NCBI RefSeq assembly: GCF_029893805.1
Contig: NZ_JARXYP010000002.1
Location: 186,001 to 250,000 of the forward strand
Length of the DNA stretch: 64,000 nt
From: Streptomyces sp. SAI-135
GTDB taxonomy: Bacteria; Actinomycetota; Actinomycetes; Streptomycetales; Streptomycetaceae
Reading direction: 5' to 3'
Positions 44,683 to 54,800 of this stretch are shown one piece after another. Within the stretch, counting starts at the first letter, position 1, and every line of letters begins with the position of its first letter. Position numbers and translations under genes: made by a program. The notes beneath the pieces were generated by a model. That model did no database searches and was not told the origin of the DNA. It saw nothing but the letters and a program-made list of their open reading frames with translations.

Positions 44683-45159
44683 CTACCTGGTCGGAATAGT
44701 TTCCGTTCCGGCGAGCGCCCCAGCAAGCCATTCCGCGAGATTCTTTCCCTGGGGAAAAAGTGCACGCTCAAGGCCGTCGTTGGGGTCCCATCCCCACATC
44801 GGCGCTGCGGGGTCACGGCAGTCCACGAGGGACCAGATGGCATCGCCCCAATCGAACAACCAGACCAACCCGGCCGGAACCGGATTGTCGGGGGCTTCGG
44901 AGAACGCCTGGTAGGCGTCCACAATGTCCGCCCAGTCTCCGCGCCATTTACCGCCGGGAACTCCTAGGACGCCTCCACGGGGACCGAATCCACCATTCGC
45001 CACCTCAAGGTAAAGGCGCCGCAGCAGCGGGGGAAGCGGATATCCGATCACTTGTTCCGCTTCGGCTACCGCGTCCGGTGTTGCCGGGGGCGTCGGTTCC
45101 TTTGCTGCGAGGTCCGCACCTACGGCGGCGATGATCTCATCGTCGGTCATGGCGCTCAT
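44683..45159 (-). CDS. SUKH (SMI1/KNR4) family immunity protein
   Basis: I prefer ATG 45159, with GAAGG about 8 bases upstream, to the TTG at 45186; the product is 158 residues. SUKH features: EAEQVIGYPLPPLLRRLYLEVANGGFGP at about 45-72, then WLFDWGDAIWSLVDCRD and PMWGWDPNDGLERALFPQGKNLAEWL. SUKH proteins are immunity proteins for polymorphic toxins, mainly nucleases and deaminases. The gene lies 42 bases downstream of the Rhs stop on the same strand, the normal position of an immunity gene. It should bind and neutralise the C-terminal toxin domain of the Rhs protein. Confidence 0.88.
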   Translation of the reverse strand: MSAMTDDEIIAAVGADLAAKEPTPPATPDAVAEAEQVIGYPLPPLLRRLYLEVANGGFGPRGGVLGVPGGKWRGDWADIVDAYQAFSEAPDNPVPAGLVWLFDWGDAIWSLVDCRDPAAPMWGWDPNDGLERALFPQGKNLAEWLAGALAGTETIPTR

Positions 45160-45201
45160 GGTCTGACCTTCCCATGTCTCCGTCAAGCTGGCCTTTGGTG
45201 G

Positions 45202-48200
45202 TCACTTCTCTTCGTCCTCCATTCCGGCCCCCTCGGACAGGAACCCGGCCTCCATCGCCCGTGTCATGACGTCTATGGCCCGTCCTGCCCCGTAGGCGTC
45301 CCTGAATTCCTCCAGGGTTCCCTCGTCGACGACCCTTCCTTCCAGGAATCCATGGCTTCCCTCCGTGACCTCTACTCCGGGTTTCCCGAGGTACTCGGTG
45401 AGGCTTCTCCCGCAGTGCTCCGAGCAGACCCGGTTCGTCACGTAGGCGTTGTCCACCTCCGTGATCTCACCGCCCAGGTCCTCCACCTGTCTGGCGGCGT
45501 CCTTCTTGAAGTCACGTGCGGAGTCCTCGGCATGCCCCTTGCCCGAGTCGGGTGCCGCCTTGTACACGGTGACTTCCATCTCCGTGAGGATGTCGAGGAG
45601 TTTGTCGTCGATTCCGCCCTTACTCACGAATCCGATGATGCGCGGCACGACCCCGTCCACGGTGTTCACGTAGACGCGTGAGAGCACGAGGGTGAACCTG
45701 CTGTAGGCCCACGAGTTCTTTCCGAGGTAGGTTGCGACCGCCTTCATGGCCTCCCGGTACAGACCGGCACCTATCGCGGCAGCCCCGGTTGTGGACAGGT
45801 GCGCGGTGGGCAGCTTCGGATGGTTGAGCTTCTCGACGGTTCCTCTGCTGCTGGTGGTGGCCGTTCCCCGGCTCGGGTCCGCGGTCCCGGTCTTCGGGTC
45901 GTAACCGACCTCTTTCTGTACCTTCTTGGGGCAGTTGCTCAGGTCGTACTGGCACGAGTTCGGCCGGGACCCGATTTCCAGGCCCGTGGGATCAGCGAGC
46001 GTTTCGGGGTTGTTGTCGGCGTAGGAGTAGCCGTTGAGGGATTGCGCGTCGCTGGCATCGAGGACGGGGTCGACGCTGAGGAAGCGGCCGAGCGCGGAAT
46101 CGTAGGCGCGCGCGCCGATATAGCTGAGTCCGCTGGTGGGGTCCGTGCTCTTGCCCAGGAAGCTCTTGTCGTCCGACCACGTCCCGGTGCCGCCGGAGCG
46201 TGCGGTACCGAACGGTGTCAGGTAGCGCTTGGTGACGGCTTGGGTGGTGGCGTCGAGGCTGACGGTGGACGTGCCGTGCTGGTCTCCGGAGAGGTACGAG
46301 AGGCTCTCGGTTCCGCCCTTGTTCGTGCGCAGAGCGATCGTCGTGTCGCCGGCGCTGTAGTAGCGCTGCGCCCAGTGCTTGGCGGTCGAGGTGGATGTGT
46401 CGAGGTGAACCTCTGTGGTGTCGAGGTACAGGACGGTCTCGCCGGCGGTGTTGCGGCGGATGAGGAGGTTGCCGTCGGCGTCGTAGACGTGGCTGGTGGT
46501 GCTCTTGGTGGTGCCGCTGCTCGACTTCTCGGTGACCGTGTCGAGTTTTCCGGTGGCGTTCCAGGTCAGCGACTGGGTGTCGGTGCCGTTGGGACGGGTG
46601 GTCGTGTCGCCGATCTGGTCGTAGCCGTAGGTGGCGCTCACGCCGTCGCAGGCCGACGTGGTCGTGGTCGCGGTCAGACGATGGGGCTTGGTGGCGCTGT
46701 AGCAGTAGGTGTGGGTGGAGTCTCCGCTGGTCGTGTGCGCGGTCTCTGTCGTGCGCAGGCCGCTGCTGGTGTAGGTGTACGAGGTCCAGTACGGGGAGGC
46801 TCCGCCGAGGTTGGCGGTGGTGCGACCGCTGGTGGCGCAGGAGGCGCTGGACGGGGTCCATGCCTCGGTGAGGCGCTGGTAGCCGTCGTAGCTGAAGCAC
46901 TGGTAGTCGGTGGCACCGGTGCCGGAGAGGTTGGCGTTGTCGAAGAGGGAGGTGACGTCGCCGGCGTCGTCGTACGTGTAGTTCAGGTCCTGGACGCTGC
47001 GGGTGGCGTCGGTGGTGAGGCTGCGGGTGAGGCGGTCGGTGCCTTCCTCGTAGGTGTTGGTGATGTACGCCTTTTTGGCTGTGGAGGCAGTGGAGGTGCC
47101 CAGCGTGTACTGGTTGGTCTGGCCGAGGGCGTTGTAGTCGGCGGCGAGGAGGTAGCCGGTGGCTCCGCCGACGTCGGTCGGGAGCCCCAGACCGTCGTAC
47201 TCGTAGTCGACGGTCTCTCCGCTCAGGCCACCGGCGGCGGGTTCGCTGTAGTACTGCCGGGTGCCGTCGATGTTGTAGTACGCGCTGAAGGCGAGGGTCG
47301 CCGTGACCGCGCCGGAGGTGACCAGAGGGTCGCCGGACGGCAGGATCAGTTGGGTTCCGGTGGCGTGGTAGAGGCTGTCGTAGCCAGTGACCTTGCGGGT
47401 GTAGGCACTGCCCGTGGTGCCGCCGACGTAGCTGATCGAGTCGTCGAGCTGGCCCTTGGCAAGGGTGTCGTAGTCCCAGTGGGCGAGTTTGTCCGCGTTC
47501 GTCTTCGCGGTCTGCCACTGGTCGGTCTTGCGGCCCAACACGTCGTATCCGTAGAGCAGTTCGCTGCCGCGAGCGTCGGTGGTGGTGGCCGTCTGGTCGA
47601 GGTTCGTGTAGGTGGTGGTCGTGGTGCCCAGGTCGGGGTCGGTTGATGAGGTCTGCCGGCCGAAGAGGTCGTATCCGTAGGACCACTGGGCGCCGTCCGG
47701 CCCGGTGACGGTGGAGGGACTGCCGTCCAGCGTGTAGGTGTACTTGGTGGACGTGTAGGCGGCTCCGGCCCCGGCGCCGTAGGACGTGTCGGCCGGATCG
47801 GCGCCCGAGTAGGAGCGCTTCTCAACCGTGCGGCCGAAGACGTCGGTGATGGCTCGGGTCGCCGAGCCGCCGTTCGGTGCGCTCGTCGCGATGGAGTCGC
47901 CGGTGTAGCTGGTGGCGGTGGTCCACTTCTTGACGCCGTACACGTACAGGCTGTTGCTGGTGGCCCGGCCCGCGCCGTCGTAGACGGTCTCGGTCTGCTT
48001 GGGCGCGCCCCCGTACTCGGCCCGCGTGTAGGTGCCGTCGGGCACCTGCGCGGAGTCGAAGACGTCCGCGTAGGTCTCGTAGGCCAGGCCCCGGCTGTCG
48101 TAGCGGGTGTCGGTGAGCAGGCGGCCGCCGTCGGGGGTGGGGGTCTGCGTCTGGAGGGTTCGCAGCAGGGAGTCGTAGATCGTGTAGGTGGTGTTGTAGG

Positions 48201-51200
48201 TGGTCCCGTCGGCTTTGATCGCGGCGGTCGACGCCCAGGACGGGGCATCGCTGGTGACGCTGTAGGCGTAGGTGTAGTTCGGGGTCTGGCCCGCTGAGTG
48301 GGAGCGGTTGGGTAGCCAGGTCGCGGTCTGTCGGCCGAGTGCGTCGTATGTCGTCTCGGTGATCTTGTTGTTGACGTCGTAGACCTTGGTGGGCAGCCCC
48401 GATCCGTAGTCCGTGTAGACGTAGGTGTTCTGGGACTTGGCGTTGGTGACCTTGGTCTTGGTCAGCGGGCCGGCGTCGGTGGGGGTGTAGGTGGTCGTCG
48501 TGGTGTTGCCTGCCGCGTCGGTGACGGTCAGCGGTCGGCCGAGGCCGGTGGTGCTGCCGCTGTCGTCGTAGGTGGTGGTGGCGACCGTCTGCCAAGTCGT
48601 CGGATAGCGCTCGCCGTTGGTGGTCGACGCCGGGTAGGCGGAGGCCCGCCCGGTCCAGGTGGCCTCGCCCAAGGTCGGGGTCTGGGTGGCGGACCAGGCG
48701 GTGGCCGAGGTGTTGTCGTACACCGTGGCCGTGTCGGACAGCACGTCACCGCGGGAGGCCGAGGAGGTCGGCAGCGCCAGGCTGCTTTCGGCCACGGAGC
48801 AGTCCTGGCCCACGACCCGCGTGCGGGATACGAGGCCGGTCAGGCCGATGGCGGTGTTGCGGGCGTACCAGGTGCGGGTGCAGGTGTTGTCCCCGCTGAC
48901 GCCGGTCTGGCCGGTGTCGTTGACCTGGGTGACCATGCCGTAGTCGTCGTAGCTAGTGCTGGTGGTGCGGGTGCGCCAGGTCGCGGAGTTCGTGAGATAT
49001 GTGGAGGTGGAGGTCTGGCCGGTGCGGAGGTAGTACGCCTTGATGGCGGCATACGACTTCTGCTGACTGGCCGTCTGCTGGGACCAGGGAGTATCGACCG
49101 TCACCGTGACCGGAGTGTCGCCGTCGTAGGTGACCTGTTCGCGCAGGAAGCCTGCGTCCTGGTCGCTGTCGGCGAGGTCGGGGACGTCCAGGCCTGAGAC
49201 GTCCAGACCGGTCCGGGTGGCGGAGGCGGTGCTGCCGTCGGACTGTCTGTCGCCGTCCATGCCCTGCATGTAGATGCTGACGGTCTTGGACTGGGTGGTG
49301 TCGGCTGCGCCGGTGGTCGTGGTGACCTTGCCGTAGCCACGCCACTGCGACCAGGTTCGCTCATCCGAGGGGACGAGGGGGTCGTAGTTGTAGTGCCAGG
49401 CCGGGTCGGCGTAGCTGTAGGAGGTCTGGACTCCCTGGCCCAGGCCGGTCGGGTCGGAGCTGAGAACGGCGGTGACGCGGTACTTGTTGAACCAGTCGAG
49501 GGAGGCTTCGGTGGCGCCGTTGATGTGCCAGTACTGCGGATAGCAGCTCAGGGTGTCCTTGTCCTCGGACGCCGGCATGTTCGAGCCGCGTACGCATTCC
49601 GGGTCGGACAGAGTCACGGTGGTGATGGCGCCGGTCTCGGACGTGATGGAGGCGATGCGCGGCATGCTCAGCGGCAGGATGTCGTCGGAGGTGGAGTCCA
49701 CCCGGTTCGGCCGCAGTTGGTAGGTGAAGGTGACCGGCGGCAGGGCGATGTCGCTGCCGTTCTTGCCGGTGTGCCGGATCGAGGAGAGTGCCAGGGTCTG
49801 GTCGGAGGTGTTGTCGATGTCCTGGCCGTCCAGGAACTTCTGGGTCAGCGTCCAGGAGTCGACCGCGGTGTAGGCGGAGCCGGCGGCCGAGTACGCGAGG
49901 GTGTTGATGCCAGTGAGGCGCTTGCGGGTGAAGAAGGTAGGGCTGGAGGTGTCGCAGTCGTCGGCCCCGCTGGCGCATATGGAGTCGTACGGCACGTCCG
50001 GCCAGTTGTCAGAGGTGGAGCTGGTCAGCGAGGAGCAGTCCGAGGCGGTGCACCGCTCGTCGTAGGAGAACGTCACCTCGTCCGAGGCGGTGCCGGTGAA
50101 CAGGGTGCTGGCCCGCTGCCCGTAGAGGATCTTGGTGAGGTAGCCGCCGCGCGTGTAGGCGGCGTTGGCGGTCGAGGCGCCGTTCTTGGGGTAGTAGTTC
50201 GCTTCGGCCGTGTACCAGTACGACATGGCGTTGCCGTGCAGGTCGACGACGTAGTCGAGGTTCCATCGCCACGCCTGGGTGAGGGAACGGTCGGCGAAGC
50301 TGGAGCCCTGGTCGTAGCCGGGTTCGCCGGAGTCGTCGCCGAAGACCGGGACGGTCCAGACGGAATTGGTGCGCTGGGTGTCGGCGCCGGGCAGTTTATC
50401 GAGGCCGAAGACGTACTTGGTGCCGTCTGCGGTGGTGACGGTCCAGTACTCGCCGTCGTTGTCGCCGTTGTCGCCTCCTGTGGAGTGGGTGACGGTGGAC
50501 GCGTCGTCGTCCTTGAGGTGCCAGGCTCCGGTGGTGTCGTCCTTGACCAGTTCGGTGGACTTTCCGTTGAGCACGAGCGAGGCGTTGTCGTACTTCCAGC
50601 ACAGGTCGTGCTTGTCGGTCTGACCGTCGTCGTCGCAGGACGCGTACGAGCGCTCGACGTACGACGCGGCGGTCAGGTCGAAGCCCTCGCCGACCTGGGT
50701 GGACTGGTTGTTGGTGGATGCCGTCTTGCCATCCGTGCTTCCCGAGTCGTAGTCCAGGGAGAGGGTCGGCGAGGGGCCTGCCGCCGCGGGGGGTGTGGAT
50801 AGCGGATAGTTCCAGGTGAACGCCCCGGAGGAGCCGCCCGCCTGCCAACTCGACGACGGGGACAGTGGCGTGGCGGAGTAGTTGCCCGATCCCGACGCGG
50901 ACTCTCCCGAAGTGGCCGTCAGCGCGAGCACGGTCGCGGAGGAGGCCGTTTCCTGCGTCAGCGCGGACGAACGGAAGCCGGAGCGGGATGCGCGTTCATC
51001 GGCCCGTGGCAGGGAGGTCTGCCCCAGGGGCACCGTGGCCGACACGTTCTGGCCGGTGACGTCGTTGCGCGAGTTCAGGGAGGTCTGGGCGCGGCAGGCG
51101 GCCTTCGCCGGGCTGGTCAGCGCGCAGTTCGGCAGTCGCACCAGGTGCAGACGGCCCGCCCAGTCGCCGCCGTACGCCGAGGCGAAGGCACTGTAGTCGA

Positions 51201-51783
51201 CGTCGACCTGGGCGCTGCCGCTGCTCTCGGCGCTCGCGGTCAGCAGTACGCCCTTGATGCCCGCGGCTGCCGCCGCCTTGCGGCTGAGCACTGTGACAGT
51301 GACCGACCCTGCGGCCGCCCTGGTGCCCTTGTCGCGCCGGACGGTGATGGGCAGTCCTCCGGCAGACAGTCCGGCGGTGCCGGATGGGGGCAGCTCGGCG
51401 GTGTCGGTGGCTGCGTGGGGCCAGGTGGCCTTCTGTTCCGCGAGCGCGGCGTTGATCTGCTTCTTGTTGGCGGCCTTCTGCGCCGCCACCTGTTTGCGGG
51501 CCTTCTGTGCGCCCAGGCTGGTGACCGTCTTGACCGTGTCGGAGCGCTGCGCCGGTACGCTGGGCACGAGTTGTTTGGTGCCGGATGCGGCCTCGGCGGC
51601 CGCAGGGCTCAGACCTGCCAGGGCCAGTGCGAGCGAGACACCGACGGTGACCGCTCTGTGTCTGCGGCGTCCCGCACCTCTGTGGTGAGGACTTCTCGCG
51701 GGGAGCAGGAAGGCGGGATGGAATGTCGCCCGCAGCCATCGGGCCCGTATACCGGCACTCACGACAACAAACCCCTCACACAT
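45202..51783 (-). CDS. Secreted Rhs-repeat polymorphic toxin with deaminase-like C-terminal domain
   Basis: The product is 2193 residues. A basic N-terminus then VTVGVSLALALAGLSPAAAEA form a signal peptide. The middle is a long series of YD repeats (such as YGYDLFGRQTSSTDPDLGT and YGYDVLGRKTDQW) that build the Rhs shell. The core ends SYIGARAYDSALGRFLSVDP and NPETLADPTGLE. About 237 residues follow as the variable tip. They contain GHAEDSARDF and, 30 residues later, NRVCSEHCGRSL: His-Ala-Glu and a Cys pair, the zinc and catalytic residues of a deaminase-type toxin. The Cys pair is C-x3-C rather than the usual C-x2-C. SUKH immunity gene and LamG gene flank it. The target may be a nucleic acid or nucleotide. 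Confidence 0.85.
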   Translation of the reverse strand: MCEGFVVVSAGIRARWLRATFHPAFLLPARSPHHRGAGRRRHRAVTVGVSLALALAGLSPAAAEAASGTKQLVPSVPAQRSDTVKTVTSLGAQKARKQVAAQKAANKKQINAALAEQKATWPHAATDTAELPPSGTAGLSAGGLPITVRRDKGTRAAAGSVTVTVLSRKAAAAAGIKGVLLTASAESSGSAQVDVDYSAFASAYGGDWAGRLHLVRLPNCALTSPAKAACRAQTSLNSRNDVTGQNVSATVPLGQTSLPRADERASRSGFRSSALTQETASSATVLALTATSGESASGSGNYSATPLSPSSSWQAGGSSGAFTWNYPLSTPPAAAGPSPTLSLDYDSGSTDGKTASTNNQSTQVGEGFDLTAASYVERSYASCDDDGQTDKHDLCWKYDNASLVLNGKSTELVKDDTTGAWHLKDDDASTVTHSTGGDNGDNDGEYWTVTTADGTKYVFGLDKLPGADTQRTNSVWTVPVFGDDSGEPGYDQGSSFADRSLTQAWRWNLDYVVDLHGNAMSYWYTAEANYYPKNGASTANAAYTRGGYLTKILYGQRASTLFTGTASDEVTFSYDERCTASDCSSLTSSTSDNWPDVPYDSICASGADDCDTSSPTFFTRKRLTGINTLAYSAAGSAYTAVDSWTLTQKFLDGQDIDNTSDQTLALSSIRHTGKNGSDIALPPVTFTYQLRPNRVDSTSDDILPLSMPRIASITSETGAITTVTLSDPECVRGSNMPASEDKDTLSCYPQYWHINGATEASLDWFNKYRVTAVLSSDPTGLGQGVQTSYSYADPAWHYNYDPLVPSDERTWSQWRGYGKVTTTTGAADTTQSKTVSIYMQGMDGDRQSDGSTASATRTGLDVSGLDVPDLADSDQDAGFLREQVTYDGDTPVTVTVDTPWSQQTASQQKSYAAIKAYYLRTGQTSTSTYLTNSATWRTRTTSTSYDDYGMVTQVNDTGQTGVSGDNTCTRTWYARNTAIGLTGLVSRTRVVGQDCSVAESSLALPTSSASRGDVLSDTATVYDNTSATAWSATQTPTLGEATWTGRASAYPASTTNGERYPTTWQTVATTTYDDSGSTTGLGRPLTVTDAAGNTTTTTYTPTDAGPLTKTKVTNAKSQNTYVYTDYGSGLPTKVYDVNNKITETTYDALGRQTATWLPNRSHSAGQTPNYTYAYSVTSDAPSWASTAAIKADGTTYNTTYTIYDSLLRTLQTQTPTPDGGRLLTDTRYDSRGLAYETYADVFDSAQVPDGTYTRAEYGGAPKQTETVYDGAGRATSNSLYVYGVKKWTTATSYTGDSIATSAPNGGSATRAITDVFGRTVEKRSYSGADPADTSYGAGAGAAYTSTKYTYTLDGSPSTVTGPDGAQWSYGYDLFGRQTSSTDPDLGTTTTTYTNLDQTATTTDARGSELLYGYDVLGRKTDQWQTAKTNADKLAHWDYDTLAKGQLDDSISYVGGTTGSAYTRKVTGYDSLYHATGTQLILPSGDPLVTSGAVTATLAFSAYYNIDGTRQYYSEPAAGGLSGETVDYEYDGLGLPTDVGGATGYLLAADYNALGQTNQYTLGTSTASTAKKAYITNTYEEGTDRLTRSLTTDATRSVQDLNYTYDDAGDVTSLFDNANLSGTGATDYQCFSYDGYQRLTEAWTPSSASCATSGRTTANLGGASPYWTSYTYTSSGLRTTETAHTTSGDSTHTYCYSATKPHRLTATTTTSACDGVSATYGYDQIGDTTTRPNGTDTQSLTWNATGKLDTVTEKSSSGTTKSTTSHVYDADGNLLIRRNTAGETVLYLDTTEVHLDTSTSTAKHWAQRYYSAGDTTIALRTNKGGTESLSYLSGDQHGTSTVSLDATTQAVTKRYLTPFGTARSGGTGTWSDDKSFLGKSTDPTSGLSYIGARAYDSALGRFLSVDPVLDASDAQSLNGYSYADNNPETLADPTGLEIGSRPNSCQYDLSNCPKKVQKEVGYDPKTGTADPSRGTATTSSRGTVEKLNHPKLPTAHLSTTGAAAIGAGLYREAMKAVATYLGKNSWAYSRFTLVLSRVYVNTVDGVVPRIIGFVSKGGIDDKLLDILTEMEVTVYKAAPDSGKGHAEDSARDFKKDAARQVEDLGGEITEVDNAYVTNRVCSEHCGRSLTEYLGKPGVEVTEGSHGFLEGRVVDEGTLEEFRDAYGAGRAIDVMTRAMEAGFLSEGAGMEDEEK

Positions 51784-51835
51784 GGAAGAACGGCATCAAT
51801 AAAGGGAATTCGGGACTGACGATGGCGCGGTGCGG

Positions 51836-51865
51836 GGCGGGGCGGCAGCATGGGGCCGCCCCGCC
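51836..51865. terminator. Hairpin between LamG and Rhs genes
   Basis: GGCGGGGCGGC at 51836-51846 pairs with 51855-51865 around an 8-base loop. It lies just after the LamG stop (51881, minus strand) and 52 bases before the Rhs start. It could attenuate transcription between the two genes, or be an ordinary terminator of the first. Confidence 0.5.
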
Positions 51866-51880
51866 AGGATGTCCGGGAGG

Positions 51881-54800
51881 TCAGTCCCCGACCGTTTCGG
51901 CGATCTGCTCCTGTCCGGCCATGGCGCCGGCCCAGACTCGGATGTCGCTGACCGTGGCGGGCAGATAGTGACCCCATGCCGCGCTCACATACGCCTTGCC
52001 GACGGCGAAGTCGCCGGTCCCCGCCGTCGCCGTGTAGGCGGTCGCGTCGCCGTTCTGCGCCTCGCCCACGTAGAGGCTGACCGTCCCGGCCTGGGCGTCG
52101 AACACGCCGGTCAGGCGCACCGCGCTGCCCAGGTCGGCCACGGTGTCGGAGACCACTCCGGTGAAGCTGCCGTTGGCGTTCAGTCGGCCGAAGTGCCAGA
52201 AGCCGACCGGGATGGTCGCGTCGGTCTCGGGGTCGGTGTCGGTTCCCGTCAGCTGGTACCACAGGCCCCAGCCGGATCCGTCTGAGCTGCGTTGTCCGAG
52301 CACCTGTCCCACATAGCCCACCGGCTTCGCCGCGAGCGTGGCGCTGTCCAGCTGTACCGCGGTGGTCGCGGTGAAGGAACCGGTGTCGTCCACCAGGGGC
52401 CCCGGTGCGGTCGCCGCGTCGTCGGTGCCGTCCAGGACGATCCCGGTTCCGTCCAGCGTCGCGCCGCCGGACAGGGTCAGGGCCGAGCCGTAGCCGGAGG
52501 TGGTGTCGGTCACCGTGGTGCCGTTCGCCGTGGACAAATCCCAGTCGGCCACCAGCTCCGCGGCCGCGAAGCTGTCGTTGGTCTTCAGCTGTGCCTCGGT
52601 GGACAGTTCATCCGGCGACAGGGCGCGCTGCCAGACGGTGGCCTCGTCGATCTGACCGTCGAAGTAGTCCGTGAAGGCGCCTGCCGTGGCGGCGTTTCCG
52701 CGACCGAACTCCAGCGGGCCGGTGTCCGCTTCGGGTTCTCCGCTCGGCATGGCCTGCGGGCTGCCCTGGGCTTTGCCGTTGACGTACAGCTGGATCGTTC
52801 CTGCCTTCGCGTCGTACACCCCGGCCAGGTGCGTCCACACCTTCACCGGTGGCGAGGTGGCGTCCGCGAACGAACGCACGTAGTGCCAGGTGCCGGAGGA
52901 GTCGACCCAGTGCCAGTTGAAGATCCACTTGCTGTAGGCGGTGGAGTAGTAGATCGCGAAACCGGGCTGTGTGCTTCCGGTGCCGGTCTGGGAGAGCACC
53001 ACGTAGTTGTGGGTCGGGGCGGCACCCATCCGGGCCCAGGCCTCAACCGTGTACGACGACCTGGCCTCCACCACCGCGCCCGAGGTGGCCGCGTAACCAG
53101 CGGAACCGTCGAGGGTCAGACCGGTGTCCGTCACCGGCGTCGCCAACTCTGCTCCTGTCGCGTCCCGTGTCAGCACACCGCGACGGCCACGGCCATCACG
53201 CGAGGCACCGGTCGCGGAGAGGGTCGCGTCGTCCTGCTCCGCCGCCACCGTCGTGGACGTGTCGAGCGCGACACCGCTCGCCTCGTCGAAGTGCCACTGG
53301 CCGATCGGGCCGCTGCCCTCCGCGACCAGGAAGTCCACCGAATTCGTGGCACCCCAGCCCAACGAGTCCTCGGCCCGTACGAAGACGGTGAAGGTGCCCG
53401 AGGCCGGTGGCGTGAACACGGTGGTCGGCTTCGAGGCCGGGATCACCGACGACCAGGCGGCCGAGGACGACATCTTGTACTGGTAGCCGGTGACGGTGGC
53501 CGCATCTCCGGAGGCGGCGCTGAACGTGAACGTCACATCGGTGCCCGGTCCGCCCGCCGCCGTGCAGGAGCTGTTGCACACCGAGTACGGGCTCGACAGG
53601 GCGATCCCCGGGGCCTTGGGACGGGTCGGGTCGACCTTGAAATAGCACCAGCCCGTCGTCGACGCGTTCGACGGCCCGGACAGCCAGTCGGCCCCGCTGT
53701 TGTAGTACGAGCGCGTCCAGGCCCGGTAGCGGTACAGCGTGCCCTCGGTCAGCGTCGACGTCGGCACGGTGCCGGGCGACACGTTGTCTCCGACGTAGCC
53801 GCTGGTCGGCCGCTCCGCCTCGTAGGCGTCCGACCAAGTGCTGGAGCTGTACTTGTCGACGTCGTAGGCGATCCGCAGTGAAGCCCCGGACTCACCGCCG
53901 GCCGCGGTCTGCGGTGTCGCGGCGAGTGAGGGCGTCGGGCTGGACACCACCAGCGGATCCGACTGGTCGGTCTCGCAGACAACGCTCGTCCCGACGACCA
54001 GGCCGATCTTCGTGGGCTTGGCGGGTATGCCGACGTACTTGACATCGAGTTCGGCGTCGTCGTCGAACCGCTTCCAGCTGTTCGGATCGCTCTCGTCGTG
54101 TGCCTTGAGCATCAGCGTCAGCCGGGAGAAGTCGCCGGCGGCGAACTTCGTCACGGTCGAGGTCAGGTTCTCGTTGGTCTCGGCGGGGTTGTCGTTGAAC
54201 TCGATCGGGGCGGCGGGCTGGCTGGGATCGCAGGCCGACCCGCGCCCCGCGGACACGTCCCGGTCCACCATCAGGTCCCAGTTCGCCGTCGGGCCCGGCC
54301 AGTTCGTCGAGGACGAGATGTTTCCCGTGCGCACCAGGTCCACCCACGACGCCGTACAGGACATCGACCATTTCTCCGTGATGGCGAAGGTGGCGTCCAG
54401 GACGTGCTTGCCTGCCAGCTTCGCCGGTGAGAACTCGAAGTACATGCGGTTCTTGTAGCCGGAGCCGCAGTAGTACGAGACACCCCCGGTGACGTAGGTG
54501 CCGCAGTAGCCGACGCCTTTTCCGCTGTCGCCCCCGGAGAAGTTGTAGAACGTGTCCCCGTCCGAGGACAGCAAGGTCCGCTCAGAGGCCGTCATGCCGA
54601 CATCCGGGTCTATGTACTGGGGGAACACCGCGGAGTCGTCGGCCAGCATCGACGCGTCCGGTGTCACCGTGATCGCGGTCTGCTCCGCGGTGACTGGCAG
54701 ACGTGTGGAGGAGTCCCCGTCGCTGGGCCCCTCGGCCGGATCCGGCGTCACCTCACCGTCGTCACCCGCGGTCTCCGCCGTGGAGGTGTCCTCCTGCGCC

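Noticed and set aside
45799..47646. A 615-codon open frame on the plus strand opposite the Rhs gene
   Set aside because: It is the antisense shadow of Rhs repeats: Gly/Val-rich low complexity, no ribosome site, no family. The minus frame has YD repeats and a signal peptide.
49393..50802. A 469-codon plus-strand open frame inside the Rhs gene
   Set aside because: Same cause: high-GC antisense frame with skewed Gly/Val/Arg composition and no motif.
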